Shown here: one piece after another, positions 45,572 through 54,071 of the stretch
Position numbering within the stretch: the first letter of the stretch is position 1
Layout of the letters: the number at the start of each line of letters is the position of its first letter
Source of the DNA: Breznakiella homolactica
Lineage (GTDB): Bacteria > Spirochaetota > Spirochaetia > Treponematales > Breznakiellaceae
Length of the DNA: 64,000 bases
NCBI RefSeq assembly: GCF_016616095.2
Contig: NZ_CP067089.2
Coordinates: 744,001 to 808,000 of the forward strand
Direction of reading: 5' to 3'
Program-made: the position numbers and the translations under genes
Notes under the pieces: model-generated
Databases searched by the model: none
What the model was told of the DNA's origin: nothing
The model's input: the letters and a program-made list of their open reading frames with translations, nothing else

Positions 45572-46609
45572 TTATTCCGCCGGTGCCCTGCCGAGCTGCC
45601 CGCAGGCACCCGCAACGGAACGGCCTTTGCCGTACCGCCGGGTGACCCGGACAGACGCATTTTCAAGGTACCGCGCAAATCCGTCTGCTTCCCGGGTTCC
45701 GGGCTCCCGCAGGGGAATTCCGTCCAGGGCTGTTCCTTCCACGGGATTCCAGGGGATGAGATTTACAATTACATCAAGGCCTTGGGCAAAGGAGACCAGA
45801 GCCCGGGCATCCTCCGGACGGGTGTTGAGTCCCCCCAAAAGCACCGCTTCCAGGGTTATCCTGCCGGGCCTTTTTTCCTGGTAATACCGGAGGGCATCCT
45901 TCAAACCGGGGAGGGGATTGGTCCTGCTTATGGGCATGAGTTTGTCCCGCAGTTCACTGTCCGCGGCTGTAACGGAAACCGCCAGGCGGACGTCGGGGCC
46001 CTGATCGGCCAGATCCCGGATACCCTTTATTATGCCGCTGGTGGAAACGGTTATCCTCCGTTTAGAAAGTCCGATGCCGTCCGTATGCTCAATGATTCCG
46101 ACCGCCCTTCTGAGGGCCTCGATATTGTGCAGCGGTTCTCCCATACCCATGACAACAATGTTGGATATACCGGGGTACAGGTTTCTGAGATGCAGGAACT
46201 GTTCAACAATTTCCGAGGCCGTAAGATTCCGCAGCAAACCAAGGGTGCCGGTTTTGCAGAATACGCAGCCCATGGCGCAGCCTACCTGTACGGAAAGGCA
46301 GGCTGTTTTTCTGCCTTCACCGTCCACCAGAAGCACCGACTCAACCATAGCGCCGTCGCTGAGGTGGATCTGCAGCTTAACGGTTCCGTCGGGATCTTCC
46401 AGCCTGGCAGCCACGGAGGTTGAATACAGGGAAAAACGGTTTTTCAGGTCATCCCGGAGGCTTAGGGGAAGGTCGGTCATTTCATCAAAGGAAACCGCTC
46501 CCCGGGCTATCCAGCGGAAAATCTGCCGGGCCCGGTACTGCGGATAGGATATAAGCTTTTCATGGAGTTCCTCAGGGAAAAAACCCGTGAAGCCGCCGGC
46601 GGAATCCAT
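45572..46609 (-). CDS. rlmN: Dual-specificity 23S rRNA/tRNA adenine C2-methyltransferase RlmN
   Basis: A 345-residue radical-SAM methyltransferase that makes 2-methyladenosine at A2503 of 23S rRNA and often A37 of some tRNAs. The cluster-binding Cys triad is in VGCAMGCVFCKTG (CxxxCxxC, near residue 115). VVMGMGEPLHN near residue 150, ISTSG-like TVSTSGIIKG, and a C-terminal VTRRYGKGRSVAGACGQL containing the methylated-Cys region complete the family. Its ATG overlaps the stop of the upstream TPR gene by one base. Confidence 0.95.
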   Translation of the reverse strand: MDSAGGFTGFFPEELHEKLISYPQYRARQIFRWIARGAVSFDEMTDLPLSLRDDLKNRFSLYSTSVAARLEDPDGTVKLQIHLSDGAMVESVLLVDGEGRKTACLSVQVGCAMGCVFCKTGTLGLLRNLTASEIVEQFLHLRNLYPGISNIVVMGMGEPLHNIEALRRAVGIIEHTDGIGLSKRRITVSTSGIIKGIRDLADQGPDVRLAVSVTAADSELRDKLMPISRTNPLPGLKDALRYYQEKRPGRITLEAVLLGGLNTRPEDARALVSFAQGLDVIVNLIPWNPVEGTALDGIPLREPGTREADGFARYLENASVRVTRRYGKGRSVAGACGQLGRAPAE

Positions 46610-47769
46610 CAGGACCGGAGTTTATCCAGAAGCTCCGTAACGTAATTGTTGCGGATACCGTATTTCTGGAAGTCTCCAAGTATTTCAATGGCTTTGTTTT
46701 TATCGCCCTTTTTAATCCAGCAGTCCGCCAGTTCCGTATAAAGGCGGTAGTTTTTCGGATCCTGCTGGATTAGGCGTCCCAGGGATTCTATGGCTTCGTC
46801 GTACTTGCCCTGGGCTTTTGCCACCACCGCGAGTCCCAGGACGGCGTAGGTATCGAATTCTATGTTAAGAGCCCTGCGGTAATACTCGGTGGCCTTATCG
46901 TAATCATTGAGATTCCGGTAGGCATCGCCGGCCCGGGTCAGGATAACCTTGTTCCGGGGATCCTGCTCCAGGATACGGTTCCAGTATTCCAGGGAATGGT
47001 ACTGCTGGTTCATCCCGCGGTAACAGTCCGCCAGGCCGAAGAGGGCGTAGAAGTTATAGGGATCCATCTGCAGGGCTTTCTCAAAATACTGGATGCCCTG
47101 CTCAAAGGTTTTAAGCTTGCGGTGGCAGTTTCCGATGGAGGTCAGCACCCTGATATCGACCCCGGTTTTATTGAGGGTGAGCATTTTTTCCCAGTAATAG
47201 AGGGCGTCCCGGTATTCCTTAAAATCATAGTGGAGGTGGCCGAGACCGATAATCGCGTACGGGTTGTTTTCTTCCATCTCGAGAACCCGGAGGTATACGG
47301 CCTTTGAGTTCTTAAAGTCCCGGACCTTGCGGTACGCGTCGGCGACCCTGGTCAGGACGGTAATATTCTTATCATCATGGAGAAGGTACTGTTCCCATAT
47401 TTCTATGGCCTTGTGGTACTGGTTCAGGGCTTTGTAGCAGTCCGCCAGACCGAAGAGGGCATAGTTGTTTCCCGGGTGGTGGGAAAGACAGCGGCGGTAA
47501 TATTCCACCGCATCCCGGAAGGCTCCCCGTTTGCGGGTCGCGTCCCCGAGCCCAACCAGGGCGTAGTTGTTATCCGGGTCGGCGTCAAGGATCTTTTTAA
47601 AGCAATCGATAGCCTCGCCGATCTTATTTTCCTTCAGCAGCTGATAGCCCTGTTTCGACAGTTCCGAGATTTCTGAGACATCGTCTTTTTCTTTTTCATC
47701 TATTATCGAAAGCACTGATTTTTCATCTTTTGCAGTACCGGACGGCGAATGCCCCATTTCATCACTCAT
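46609..47769 (-). CDS. TPR-repeat protein
   Basis: A 386-residue cytoplasmic protein (no signal peptide) consisting, after an acidic N-terminus of about 40 residues, of about nine tandem 34-residue tetratricopeptide repeats. The units are very regular (DPDNNYALVGLGDATRK; HPGNNYALFGLADCYKA; DPYNFYALFGLADCYRG). TPR solenoids bind peptides or partner proteins. It overlaps rlmN by one base and the short upstream TPR-like gene by eight. No function can be assigned beyond scaffolding. Confidence 0.88.
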   Translation of the reverse strand: MSDEMGHSPSGTAKDEKSVLSIIDEKEKDDVSEISELSKQGYQLLKENKIGEAIDCFKKILDADPDNNYALVGLGDATRKRGAFRDAVEYYRRCLSHHPGNNYALFGLADCYKALNQYHKAIEIWEQYLLHDDKNITVLTRVADAYRKVRDFKNSKAVYLRVLEMEENNPYAIIGLGHLHYDFKEYRDALYYWEKMLTLNKTGVDIRVLTSIGNCHRKLKTFEQGIQYFEKALQMDPYNFYALFGLADCYRGMNQQYHSLEYWNRILEQDPRNKVILTRAGDAYRNLNDYDKATEYYRRALNIEFDTYAVLGLAVVAKAQGKYDEAIESLGRLIQQDPKNYRLYTELADCWIKKGDKNKAIEILGDFQKYGIRNNYVTELLDKLRS

Positions 47770-48109
47770 TAAAATGATCCTCTTCTTCTTTTAGTAAATT
47801 GTGTATCAGATTTGATAATTGTGCAATAATAGGCTCGGATTTTTTTTTATCCGGAGCAATCCAATACATTCGAAGGGCATCCAAACTGCGTCCCTTGGAC
47901 ATATAATAATCACCGACCCGAACCAATCCGTCGGTATACCCGGTGGTTAGAAAAACCCGTCTGGCGCCTTCTATATCCCCATTATTAAATAGTATGTTTC
48001 CTTTCCGGTTAAGAGCCGCTTTTGTAGATCCTTCGATTTGGGGTTTTTGAACTGTTTTAATAAAAACATCCTGACCCTTGAATCTCTCAAAAACTTTTTT
48101 TTTATCCAT
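47762..48109 (-). CDS. Short TPR-like protein of unknown function
   Basis: A 115-residue helical protein. The stretch AALNRKGNILFNNGDIEGAR and the following YTDGLVRVGDYYMSKGRSLD look like two degenerate TPR-type helical pairs. It starts with a Lys-rich N-terminus and has no signal peptide. It heads the operon with the larger TPR gene and rlmN, has lower GC than its neighbours, and has a good promoter just upstream. The function is unknown. Confidence 0.72.
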   Translation of the reverse strand: MDKKKVFERFKGQDVFIKTVQKPQIEGSTKAALNRKGNILFNNGDIEGARRVFLTTGYTDGLVRVGDYYMSKGRSLDALRMYWIAPDKKKSEPIIAQLSNLIHNLLKEEEDHFNE

Positions 48110-48150
48110 AATTCTGCCCGAAAAATACCATATTTTTCAAGTAATATAAA

Positions 48151-48180
48151 ATTATATTATATAAAACCGCAGTAAGACAA
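48151..48180 (-). promoter_or_regulatory. Promoter for the TPR-TPR-rlmN operon
   Basis: On the minus strand TTGTCT (48180-48175) and a perfect TATAAT (48156-48151) are 18 bases apart, in a 163-base AT-rich gap between rsmD and the short TPR gene. The leader would be about 35 bases. Confidence 0.65.
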
Positions 48181-48273
48181 GACTTTTTTATATCGAAAAC
48201 CATTCAAACTCCATTTTAGGAAAAAATACAAATATATAAATGTTATATTCCGCACAAAAAGGCTGAAAATCCC

Positions 48274-48807
48274 TCAGCTGCCGGGTTTTTCAAAAAAATC
48301 AACCACCGAACGGCCGTATTCCCGGCGTTCCCTGAGATCCAGCTGCAAAGAAGAACCGGGGTAATCTTCCCTGGGGCGGTGTATCAGCAGCAGGGAACCC
48401 GGTTCCATAAGGGACGATTCCGCGATTCCGCTGACTAATTCCCACTTGAACTTATACGGAAAAGGGGGATCGCAGAAAATAACATCAAAACTTCTCCGGG
48501 CCCGCTTAACATACAGTTCCGCGGCCATAAACCGGCATTGTATCCGGACCGGGGCAATGGAAACATTTTCCAGGAGGGTTCTGCGTTTAAGGGGGTCCAT
48601 TTCGACAGCTTCCACGGGATCGGCGCCCCGGGACGCGGCTTCCAGGGCAATGATGCCCGAACCGGAAAATATATCAAGAAAGGATCGGCCCGAAAGATCC
48701 CCGAGCACCGCGAATACGGATTCCCGCATCCGGTCCATGGCGGGCCGTATTACTCCGGCCGGAACAGAAACATGCCTGCCCCGAAGGGACCCGCCGGTTA
48801 TTCTCAT
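48274..48807 (-). CDS. rsmD: 16S rRNA (guanine966-N2)-methyltransferase RsmD
   Basis: A 177-residue SAM-dependent methyltransferase. It has the family N-terminus MRITGGSLRGRHV, the substrate region RPAMDRMRESVFAVLGD, the SAM motif FLDIFSGSGIIALEAASRG near residue 42, and the catalytic FCDPPFPYKF near residue 110 (DPPF, an NPPY variant). It modifies G966 in helix 31 of 16S rRNA. The length is typical. It follows a hypothetical protein gene by four bases on the same strand. Confidence 0.94.
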   Translation of the reverse strand: MRITGGSLRGRHVSVPAGVIRPAMDRMRESVFAVLGDLSGRSFLDIFSGSGIIALEAASRGADPVEAVEMDPLKRRTLLENVSIAPVRIQCRFMAAELYVKRARRSFDVIFCDPPFPYKFKWELVSGIAESSLMEPGSLLLIHRPREDYPGSSLQLDLRERREYGRSVVDFFEKPGS

Positions 48808-48811
48808 GCGG

Positions 48812-49255
48812 CTACAGATCCTTTAAGAGTTCATTCAGTTCATCGGTACTGACGACCATGGGATCAATTTCTTCGCTGTCCCTGGGACGGGAGTCGTCAA
48901 TAAGGCTTTTCCGGTTCGAGGACAGGTTTGCCATGGCCGCTACCCGGTCCTGGATAACGGGAAACTGGGCGACGGATATACTTCCGGACCCGTTGGCAAT
49001 ATCGGAGAGAAGCTCTTCAAACTGGGTTTCCGTTTCCCAGAGGTTATGGAGCTGCTCGGTCCGCTCAATAAGCTTATCATTTTTCATAAGCCCGTCGAGC
49101 AGCAAAGCCAGGGTCGCGTCGATAAAATCGAGATCATCCAGGGTTTTTTCCAGGAATATATCAGGATCGGCGTCAAGGAGAACTAAATCCCGGACCATTC
49201 TGATACGGACATTGAGAATGAATATATTGTCTTCAAAATTTATTCGTTTGTTCAT
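48812..49255 (-). CDS. Hypothetical acidic cytoplasmic protein
   Basis: A 147-residue protein with no signal peptide or membrane helix. The first 80 residues are mostly long helices (LEKTLDDLDFIDATLALLLD), suggesting helical bundling or coiled coil. The C-terminal 40 residues are acidic and probably flexible, ending LNELLKDL. It precedes rsmD by four bases. I do not recognise a family. An interaction or assembly-factor role is a guess only. Confidence 0.7.
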   Translation of the reverse strand: MNKRINFEDNIFILNVRIRMVRDLVLLDADPDIFLEKTLDDLDFIDATLALLLDGLMKNDKLIERTEQLHNLWETETQFEELLSDIANGSGSISVAQFPVIQDRVAAMANLSSNRKSLIDDSRPRDSEEIDPMVVSTDELNELLKDL

Positions 49256-49402
49256 GGTTTTCTACTTCAATATCGGCAAAGTAACGGCTTTAGGAAAGGT
49301 ATTATTAGAATAAGCTCTCGTCAAGGTACAATCCCTCTGTATCCGGTTCCATATTTCATTGCCTGATAACACGGGTAATGCCGGCGCCTTTACCGGCTCA
49401 TC

Positions 49403-49431
49403 TTGACCAATTCTGTTGATTCCGGTAATCT
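49403..49431 (+). promoter_or_regulatory. Candidate promoter of the rpsF operon
   Basis: TTGACC (49403-49408), a 17-base spacer and TAATCT (49426-49431) lie about 60 bases before rpsF, in a non-coding gap of 237 bases. The -10 match is weak but the placement is right for a ribosomal-protein operon. Confidence 0.45.
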
Positions 49432-49446
49432 GTTAAATACCTCTTT

Positions 49447-49481
49447 GTCCGTCCGTGGGACGGACCATCAAACAAGTCCGT
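49447..49481 (+). promoter_or_regulatory. Alternative hairpins in the rpsF leader
   Basis: GTCCGTCC (49447-49454) pairs perfectly with GGACGGAC (49458-49465) over a three-base loop. Part of that second arm, ACGGAC (49460-49465), can instead pair with GTCCGT (49476-49481), directly beside the AAGGAGG ribosome-binding site (49482-49488). The two helices exclude each other, which would suit autoregulation by S6 or the S6:S18 pair. This is inference from base pairing only. Confidence 0.5.
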
Positions 49482-49492
49482 AAGGAGGGCCC

Positions 49493-49774
49493 ATGCGTCA
49501 GTATGAGCTGACGGTTATTTTCCCCCTGGAAGATGACCAGCACAAAGCCGGCCGGGAGCAGCTGCTCGCCGACCTCACCGCAAACGGGGTGGAGATCGAA
49601 AAAACCGATGAAGTCGGGGACCGCGATCTTGCCTATGAAATCAACAAACGGAAACGGGGCAAATACGTCCTGTTCACCATCAAAGCCGATCCGGAAAAAA
49701 TCGCGACCCTGGACCGGATTTTCAAACTTAACGCCAATATCGTAAAATATCTCTTCGTAAGAGTAGAAGAATAG
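49493..49774 (+). CDS. rpsF: 30S ribosomal protein bS6
   Basis: A 93-residue S6 with the family start MRQYELTVIFPLE, the RDLAYEINKRKRGKYVLF block, and a C-terminal NIVKYLFVRVEE. S6 binds S18 on the 30S platform. AAGGAGG lies four bases before the ATG. First gene of rpsF-ssb-rpsR-DUF2232-rplI-dnaB. Confidence 0.97.
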   Translation: MRQYELTVIFPLEDDQHKAGREQLLADLTANGVEIEKTDEVGDRDLAYEINKRKRGKYVLFTIKADPEKIATLDRIFKLNANIVKYLFVRVEE

Positions 49775-49783
49775 GGGAAACCT

Positions 49784-50254
49784 ATGGCCGATCTGAACCA
49801 TGTAGTACTGATAGGAAGGCTCACCCGGGATGCGGAACTGAAGTATACCGCCAGCGGGCAGGCTGTCTGCAAATTCTCCATTGCCGTAAACCGCCGCAGG
49901 AAAAGCGGCGATCAATGGGTTGATGAGGCGAATTTTTTCGACATTGTCCTTTGGGGCCGGCAGGGGGAATCCCTGAATCAATACCTGGTAAAGGGAAAAC
50001 CCGTCGCCATTGACGGTGAGCTCCGGCAGGACCGCTGGGAACAGGACGGCCAGAATCGTTCAAAAGTGGAAATAGTGGCGAACAATATTCAGCTACTCGG
50101 CGGGAGCCCCGGTGGGGGCGGCGGTAACGGCGGCGGCTATGAAAGCCGGAGTTCCGGTTACCAGGACCGCAGAGGTGACGCGCCCCAGGAAAGAGGTCCA
50201 TCCGGTCAGGATGGGGGCGCCGATGACGGTTTCGCCGATGATATTCCCTTCTAA
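49784..50254 (+). CDS. ssb: Single-stranded DNA-binding protein SSB
   Basis: A 156-residue SSB. The OB-fold occupies about residues 1-105 (LNHVVLIGRLTRDAELKYT; FDIVLWGRQGE; IDGELRQDRWEQDGQ). A Gly-rich flexible linker follows, then the acidic tip DDGFADDIPF, which recruits repair and replication proteins. It lies between rpsF and rpsR, the common arrangement in bacteria, so it is co-expressed with ribosomal proteins. Confidence 0.97.
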   Translation: MADLNHVVLIGRLTRDAELKYTASGQAVCKFSIAVNRRRKSGDQWVDEANFFDIVLWGRQGESLNQYLVKGKPVAIDGELRQDRWEQDGQNRSKVEIVANNIQLLGGSPGGGGGNGGGYESRSSGYQDRRGDAPQERGPSGQDGGADDGFADDIPF

Positions 50255-50272
50255 AAACTAAGGAGACGACTC

Positions 50273-50596
50273 ATGTCCGATGAGAAATTTATAGAAAACG
50301 ACCGTCCTCCCCGGCAGGACCGCGGCGGGATGGATATGATGGATGGCAGGGACGGCGACGACCGGAACGGCCGTGGCAAGGGAAAGGTTTATTTCAAGAA
50401 AAAGGTCTGCAAATTCTGCACCCAGAAACTTAAAATCGATTACAAGGATGCGGATGTGCTGCGCCGGTTTATAACCGAACGGGGAAAAATTCTTCCCCGG
50501 CGCATTACCGGTACCTGCGCAAAGCATCAGCGTTCTCTGGCACTGGCAATCAAACGGGCAAGGTCCATAGCGCTGCTTCCCTTCGTGGCCGATTAA
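50273..50596 (+). CDS. rpsR: 30S ribosomal protein bS18 with N-terminal extension
   Basis: A 107-residue S18. The core matches the family: [20 protein letters not shown], then [20 protein letters not shown]. The two Cys of KKKVCKFC are the zinc-ribbon remnant seen in C+ S18 paralogues. The first 40 residues are an added Asp/Arg/Gly-rich tail absent from the usual 75-residue protein. AAGGAG lies upstream of the ATG. Confidence 0.95.
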   Translation: MSDEKFIENDRPPRQDRGGMDMMDGRDGDDRNGRGKGKVYFKKKVCKFCTQKLKIDYKDADVLRRFITERGKILPRRITGTCAKHQRSLALAIKRARSIALLPFVAD

Positions 50597-50615
50597 AACC
50601 GGCTTCGGACAGATA

Positions 50616-51635
50616 ATGTTTTCCCGGAATACGGCCACCCAGGGCCTGGTACCGGCGCTTATATGCGCCGTATCGTGCGTAGTGATAATCAGGACAGGTT
50701 TTCTGTCTCTGTTCTTCCTTCTTCCCCTGGGTATAGCCGCGTACTGCTACAGCCGAAGGATAGCCTGGTTCGCGGGGGCCGCGGCAATAGCAGGGAATAC
50801 CCTGGCGGGAATAATCCTGGGAATCATCTCCGGGTACAGTATCCCCGTTATCCTTCTGGATGCCGGGTATTTTACGCTGCTGGTAGTGGTTTTCCTCTGG
50901 ATAGTCGCGCCGCCGGTGAATGGTCCCGCCTTTATGCGGATCTCCGGTGCGTACCGCATCGTCGCCGGTTCCGTCCTGGTATTCGCGGGAATGATCCCGG
51001 CGGCGTACCTGCTGCGGGACAGTTCGGGAATGTACAAATCCATCATGGATCAGGCTGAAATGCTGGCGTCCCTGTACCGGGCCTCAATGGCCGGTGACGC
51101 GGTGGAGCGGTCTATTTCGGAACAGTACGTCACCGCCGAGGCTATCCTGCAGGGACTGTCCTATGTGGCGGTCCGCGGCGCGGGCATCGCGTCGTGTATG
51201 GTATTTCTGTTTTTCAGCCGCCAGGCCGCGCTGATTGTGACGTGGTTTGTCCGCCATGAACGGCCCGGGGGAAACCTTATGGCATTCCACGCCGCTCCGA
51301 AGATGATTTGGGTGCTTTCCATATCGCTTCTTGGGGTGATCCTGGGGCTTTCCGTTAAAATCGCGGCCCTGGAAATCGCGGCATGGAATATACTGGTAAT
51401 ATGCGCTATGATCTATCTGGCCCAGGGCGGTGGAATACTGCTGTTCTTTCTGTCCAGGCCCGGGGTACCGCCCATGCTGCGGTTCCTGCTGAATTTTTTC
51501 CTGATTATGCTGATTTTCAGCCCGGGAATAAACATTGGTGTTCTGGTAATCCTGGTTCTGCTGGGAATTGCCGAAAACTGGATACCCTTTAGGGTACCCA
51601 AGATAAACGGATCATCCTCTACTCCGGGGATGTGA
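50616..51635 (+). CDS. DUF2232 (YybS-like) membrane protein
   Basis: A 339-residue protein with about eight hydrophobic helices and the general pattern of DUF2232/YybS proteins. These frequently sit between rpsR and rplI, as here. Conserved-looking parts are the N-terminal GLVPALICAVSCVVIIRTGF and the C-terminal helices around FLLNFFLIMLIFSPGINIGV. The function of the family is unknown; a transport or lipid role has been suggested only by topology. The context is fixed by the neighbouring rpsR (19 bases away) and rplI (67 bases away). Confidence 0.82.
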   Translation: MFSRNTATQGLVPALICAVSCVVIIRTGFLSLFFLLPLGIAAYCYSRRIAWFAGAAAIAGNTLAGIILGIISGYSIPVILLDAGYFTLLVVVFLWIVAPPVNGPAFMRISGAYRIVAGSVLVFAGMIPAAYLLRDSSGMYKSIMDQAEMLASLYRASMAGDAVERSISEQYVTAEAILQGLSYVAVRGAGIASCMVFLFFSRQAALIVTWFVRHERPGGNLMAFHAAPKMIWVLSISLLGVILGLSVKIAALEIAAWNILVICAMIYLAQGGGILLFFLSRPGVPPMLRFLLNFFLIMLIFSPGINIGVLVILVLLGIAENWIPFRVPKINGSSSTPGM

Positions 51636-51702
51636 ATACGGCGCTGTCGTATTCTTAATTTTTTTGCGGCGGACAACGGTTCCGCCGGTGAGGAGCTTGA
51701 TT

Positions 51703-52362
51703 ATGAAGGTAATTTTAAACAAGGATTTGGCACCCCTGGGTGAAGAAGGGGATGTTAAGGATGTCGCCCGGGGATACGCCCGGAACTATCTTTTTCCCCG
51801 GGGAATCGCGCTTCCCTATACGGAAAGCACCATAAAACTCTTTGAATCCAGAAAAGAGGAAATTGAAGCCCGGAAGTCCCAGAAGCGCCAGGACGCCGCG
51901 GGGCTCAAAGAGAAAATTGAAGCCCTGGAAATCATCATCACCATGCCCGCCGGTCCCAACGGTAAGCTCTACGGCGCCGTGACGAGCCAGACCGTGGCGG
52001 ATGAACTGGCCAAACAGGGATATCAGATTGAACGCAAGCGGGTAGAGGTTCCCGGAAACCACTTCAAGAGCGTGGGCAAGTACAAAGTTACGGTAAAGCT
52101 GTATGAAAGCGCCTCCGCGGAGCTGAATATTACCATTCAGGGACAGCCGGTTAAGGAAGAATCCCGGGCTCCCGCGGCGGATCACCGAAGGGACCGGCGG
52201 CGTCCGGACCAGGCTGAAGCCGCTGCCGAAACCGCGGCGGAACCCCAGGCTGAGGAGCAGCCCGCCGAAGCGGCAGCCGCTGAGATTGAATCCCAGCCCG
52301 CTGCTGAAACCGGCGGCGCCGAAAGCGCGGAACAGGAAGACAACACCTCTTCGGAAGCATAA
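51703..52362 (+). CDS. rplI: 50S ribosomal protein bL9 with long acidic C-terminal tail
   Basis: A 219-residue L9. Residues 1-50 form the N-terminal 23S rRNA-binding domain (MKVILNKDLAPLGEEGDVKD; VARGYARNYLFPRG). A connecting helix and the C-terminal domain follow to about residue 148. The last 70 residues, absent from the usual 150-residue protein, are an Ala/Glu-rich low-complexity tail. The ATG at 51703 has GAGGAG eight bases upstream; the frame is open 13 codons further. dnaB starts six bases after its stop. Confidence 0.96.
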   Translation: MKVILNKDLAPLGEEGDVKDVARGYARNYLFPRGIALPYTESTIKLFESRKEEIEARKSQKRQDAAGLKEKIEALEIIITMPAGPNGKLYGAVTSQTVADELAKQGYQIERKRVEVPGNHFKSVGKYKVTVKLYESASAELNITIQGQPVKEESRAPAADHRRDRRRPDQAEAAAETAAEPQAEEQPAEAAAAEIESQPAAETGGAESAEQEDNTSSEA

Positions 52363-52368
52363 CAATCC

Positions 52369-53712
52369 ATGGCAGGGTCACAGCTTAAGGATAAAATTCC
52401 GCCCCATAATGACGAAGCCGAGCAGGCCACTCTGGGGGCGCTCCTTCTCGATGAGGACGCTGTGGCCACTGCCATACAGTATCTCCGGCCGGAGGATTTT
52501 TACTCAAACGCCAACCGGCGGGTTTTCCACGCGATTTTAAACCTGTACAACAAGGGCCTCAAGGCGGATATAATCACCGTGACGGAAGAACTCCGGCAGA
52601 GCGGTGAACTCGATCAGGCCGGAGGCCCGGCGTACGTCGCGTCCCTCACTAATGTGGTCCCCTCCAGCGCCAATATCGACTACTACGCAAAAATCGTGCA
52701 GGACGGATCCCTCAGGAGAAACCTCCTTAAGGTTTCCGGCGAAATCAACGTCAAGTCCTACGATGAATCCATGGAATCGCGGCTTATCCTTGAGGAAGCC
52801 CAGCAGCGTATTTTTGATTTAACCGAAGGCCGCCAGACTCTTACATTCAAAAGCGCCAAAGAAATAATCCCCAAGACCATTGAGACCATTGAAAGGCTGT
52901 ACCATTCCAAGGAAGCCTTTACCGGTGTCCCCTGCGGCCTGAACGATCTTGACGCGCTGACCAGCGGCTTCCAGAAATCCGAGCTGGCGATAATCGGCGC
53001 CCGTCCTTCGGTGGGGAAAACCGCGCTGGCCCTTACCATGGCGGCCAACATAGCAATAAACGATAAAATACCCACGGCGTTTTTTACATTGGAAATGTCC
53101 GATATGGCCCTTATGCAACGGCTTATTTCCAGCGAAGCCAGGATTGAATCAAACAAAATCCGGACCGGGCTTCTCAAGCCCAGCGACTTCCACAGTCTCA
53201 TGGAGGCCGCCGGCCGGATCTACGACGCCCCTCTGTACATCGTCGATATGCCGAATATGAAACTCCTTGACCTGCGGGCTCAGGCCCGGCGGCTCAAGGC
53301 CCAGCAGCATATTGAAATCATATTCATTGATTACCTCACCCTGATCAGTTCCGAAAATTACCAGATACCCCGGCATGAGCAGATAGCCGAAATATCCCGG
53401 TCCCTGAAAAGTCTTGCCCGGGAACTGGATATTCCCGTGGTGGCCCTGTCCCAGGTCCGGCGGGATGCCGAAGGCAAACGGCCGACTCTTTCGGATATCC
53501 GCGAATCCGGCTCCATTGAACAGGACGCGGACCTGGTTATGTTTCTTCACCGGGAGCGTGAATCGGATAAGAAAACCTCCGAAGCCGAACAGTCAAAGGT
53601 TATTCAGACCGAACTCATCATCGCGAAACAGCGCAACGGGCCGGTCGGTACCGTGGACATCGCATTTCTGCCCCGGTATACGAAATTTGAAAATTTCTCC
53701 CGCTCAGGTTAA
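52369..53712 (+). CDS. dnaB: Replicative DNA helicase DnaB
   Basis: A 447-residue hexameric fork helicase. The N-terminal domain (residues about 10-110; PPHNDEAEQATLGALLLDED) binds primase. The RecA-like C-terminal domain has Walker A GARPSVGKTALALTMA near residue 211, the FTLEMSDMALMQRL block, Walker B IIFIDYLTLI near residue 322, and the ALSQVRRDAEGKRP arginine-finger region near residue 362. The length is normal and no intein is present. It is the last gene of the rpsF operon before comFB. Confidence 0.97.
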   Translation: MAGSQLKDKIPPHNDEAEQATLGALLLDEDAVATAIQYLRPEDFYSNANRRVFHAILNLYNKGLKADIITVTEELRQSGELDQAGGPAYVASLTNVVPSSANIDYYAKIVQDGSLRRNLLKVSGEINVKSYDESMESRLILEEAQQRIFDLTEGRQTLTFKSAKEIIPKTIETIERLYHSKEAFTGVPCGLNDLDALTSGFQKSELAIIGARPSVGKTALALTMAANIAINDKIPTAFFTLEMSDMALMQRLISSEARIESNKIRTGLLKPSDFHSLMEAAGRIYDAPLYIVDMPNMKLLDLRAQARRLKAQQHIEIIFIDYLTLISSENYQIPRHEQIAEISRSLKSLARELDIPVVALSQVRRDAEGKRPTLSDIRESGSIEQDADLVMFLHRERESDKKTSEAEQSKVIQTELIIAKQRNGPVGTVDIAFLPRYTKFENFSRSG

Positions 53713-53760
53713 AACTATAGTAATACACCCTAATAACCCGCTTATGCTCAAGGAGATACT

Positions 53761-54057
53761 ATGGCGTTTATTGACAATTACGATTTTGAAGTCCTGGTTA
53801 ACGAAGCCGAAAAACTGGTGCTCACGGAACTGGGTAAACAGCTTGAAAATTACGATAAAGAAATCTGCCGCTGCGGCGACTGTGTGCTCGACATGGCCGC
53901 AATGGCCCTTAATTCGGTAAAGCCCCTGTACAGAGTCTCGCTTCTGGGAACATTGTACGCATCCCATGCCATGGATGAAGAAGACTACGCCAAAAGCATA
54001 CGGGAAGCGGTTTCAGCCGCCATAGAAAAAGTCAGGAAAAACCCTTCCCACGACTGA
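53761..54057 (+). CDS. ComFB-domain protein
   Basis: A 98-residue protein matching the ComFB family. It has an N-terminal helix (DFEVLVNEAEKLVLTEL), the CRCGDCVLDMAAMALNSVKP block with Cys residues that may bind zinc, and a later YRVSLLG segment. ComFB-type proteins have been reported to bind cyclic dinucleotides, which would fit with the PilZ protein encoded elsewhere in this window, but that is not shown here. It lies 48 bases after dnaB and converges on the WD40-like gene. Confidence 0.85.
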   Translation: MAFIDNYDFEVLVNEAEKLVLTELGKQLENYDKEICRCGDCVLDMAAMALNSVKPLYRVSLLGTLYASHAMDEEDYAKSIREAVSAAIEKVRKNPSHD

Positions 54058-54071
54058 ATCGATAACACGGT

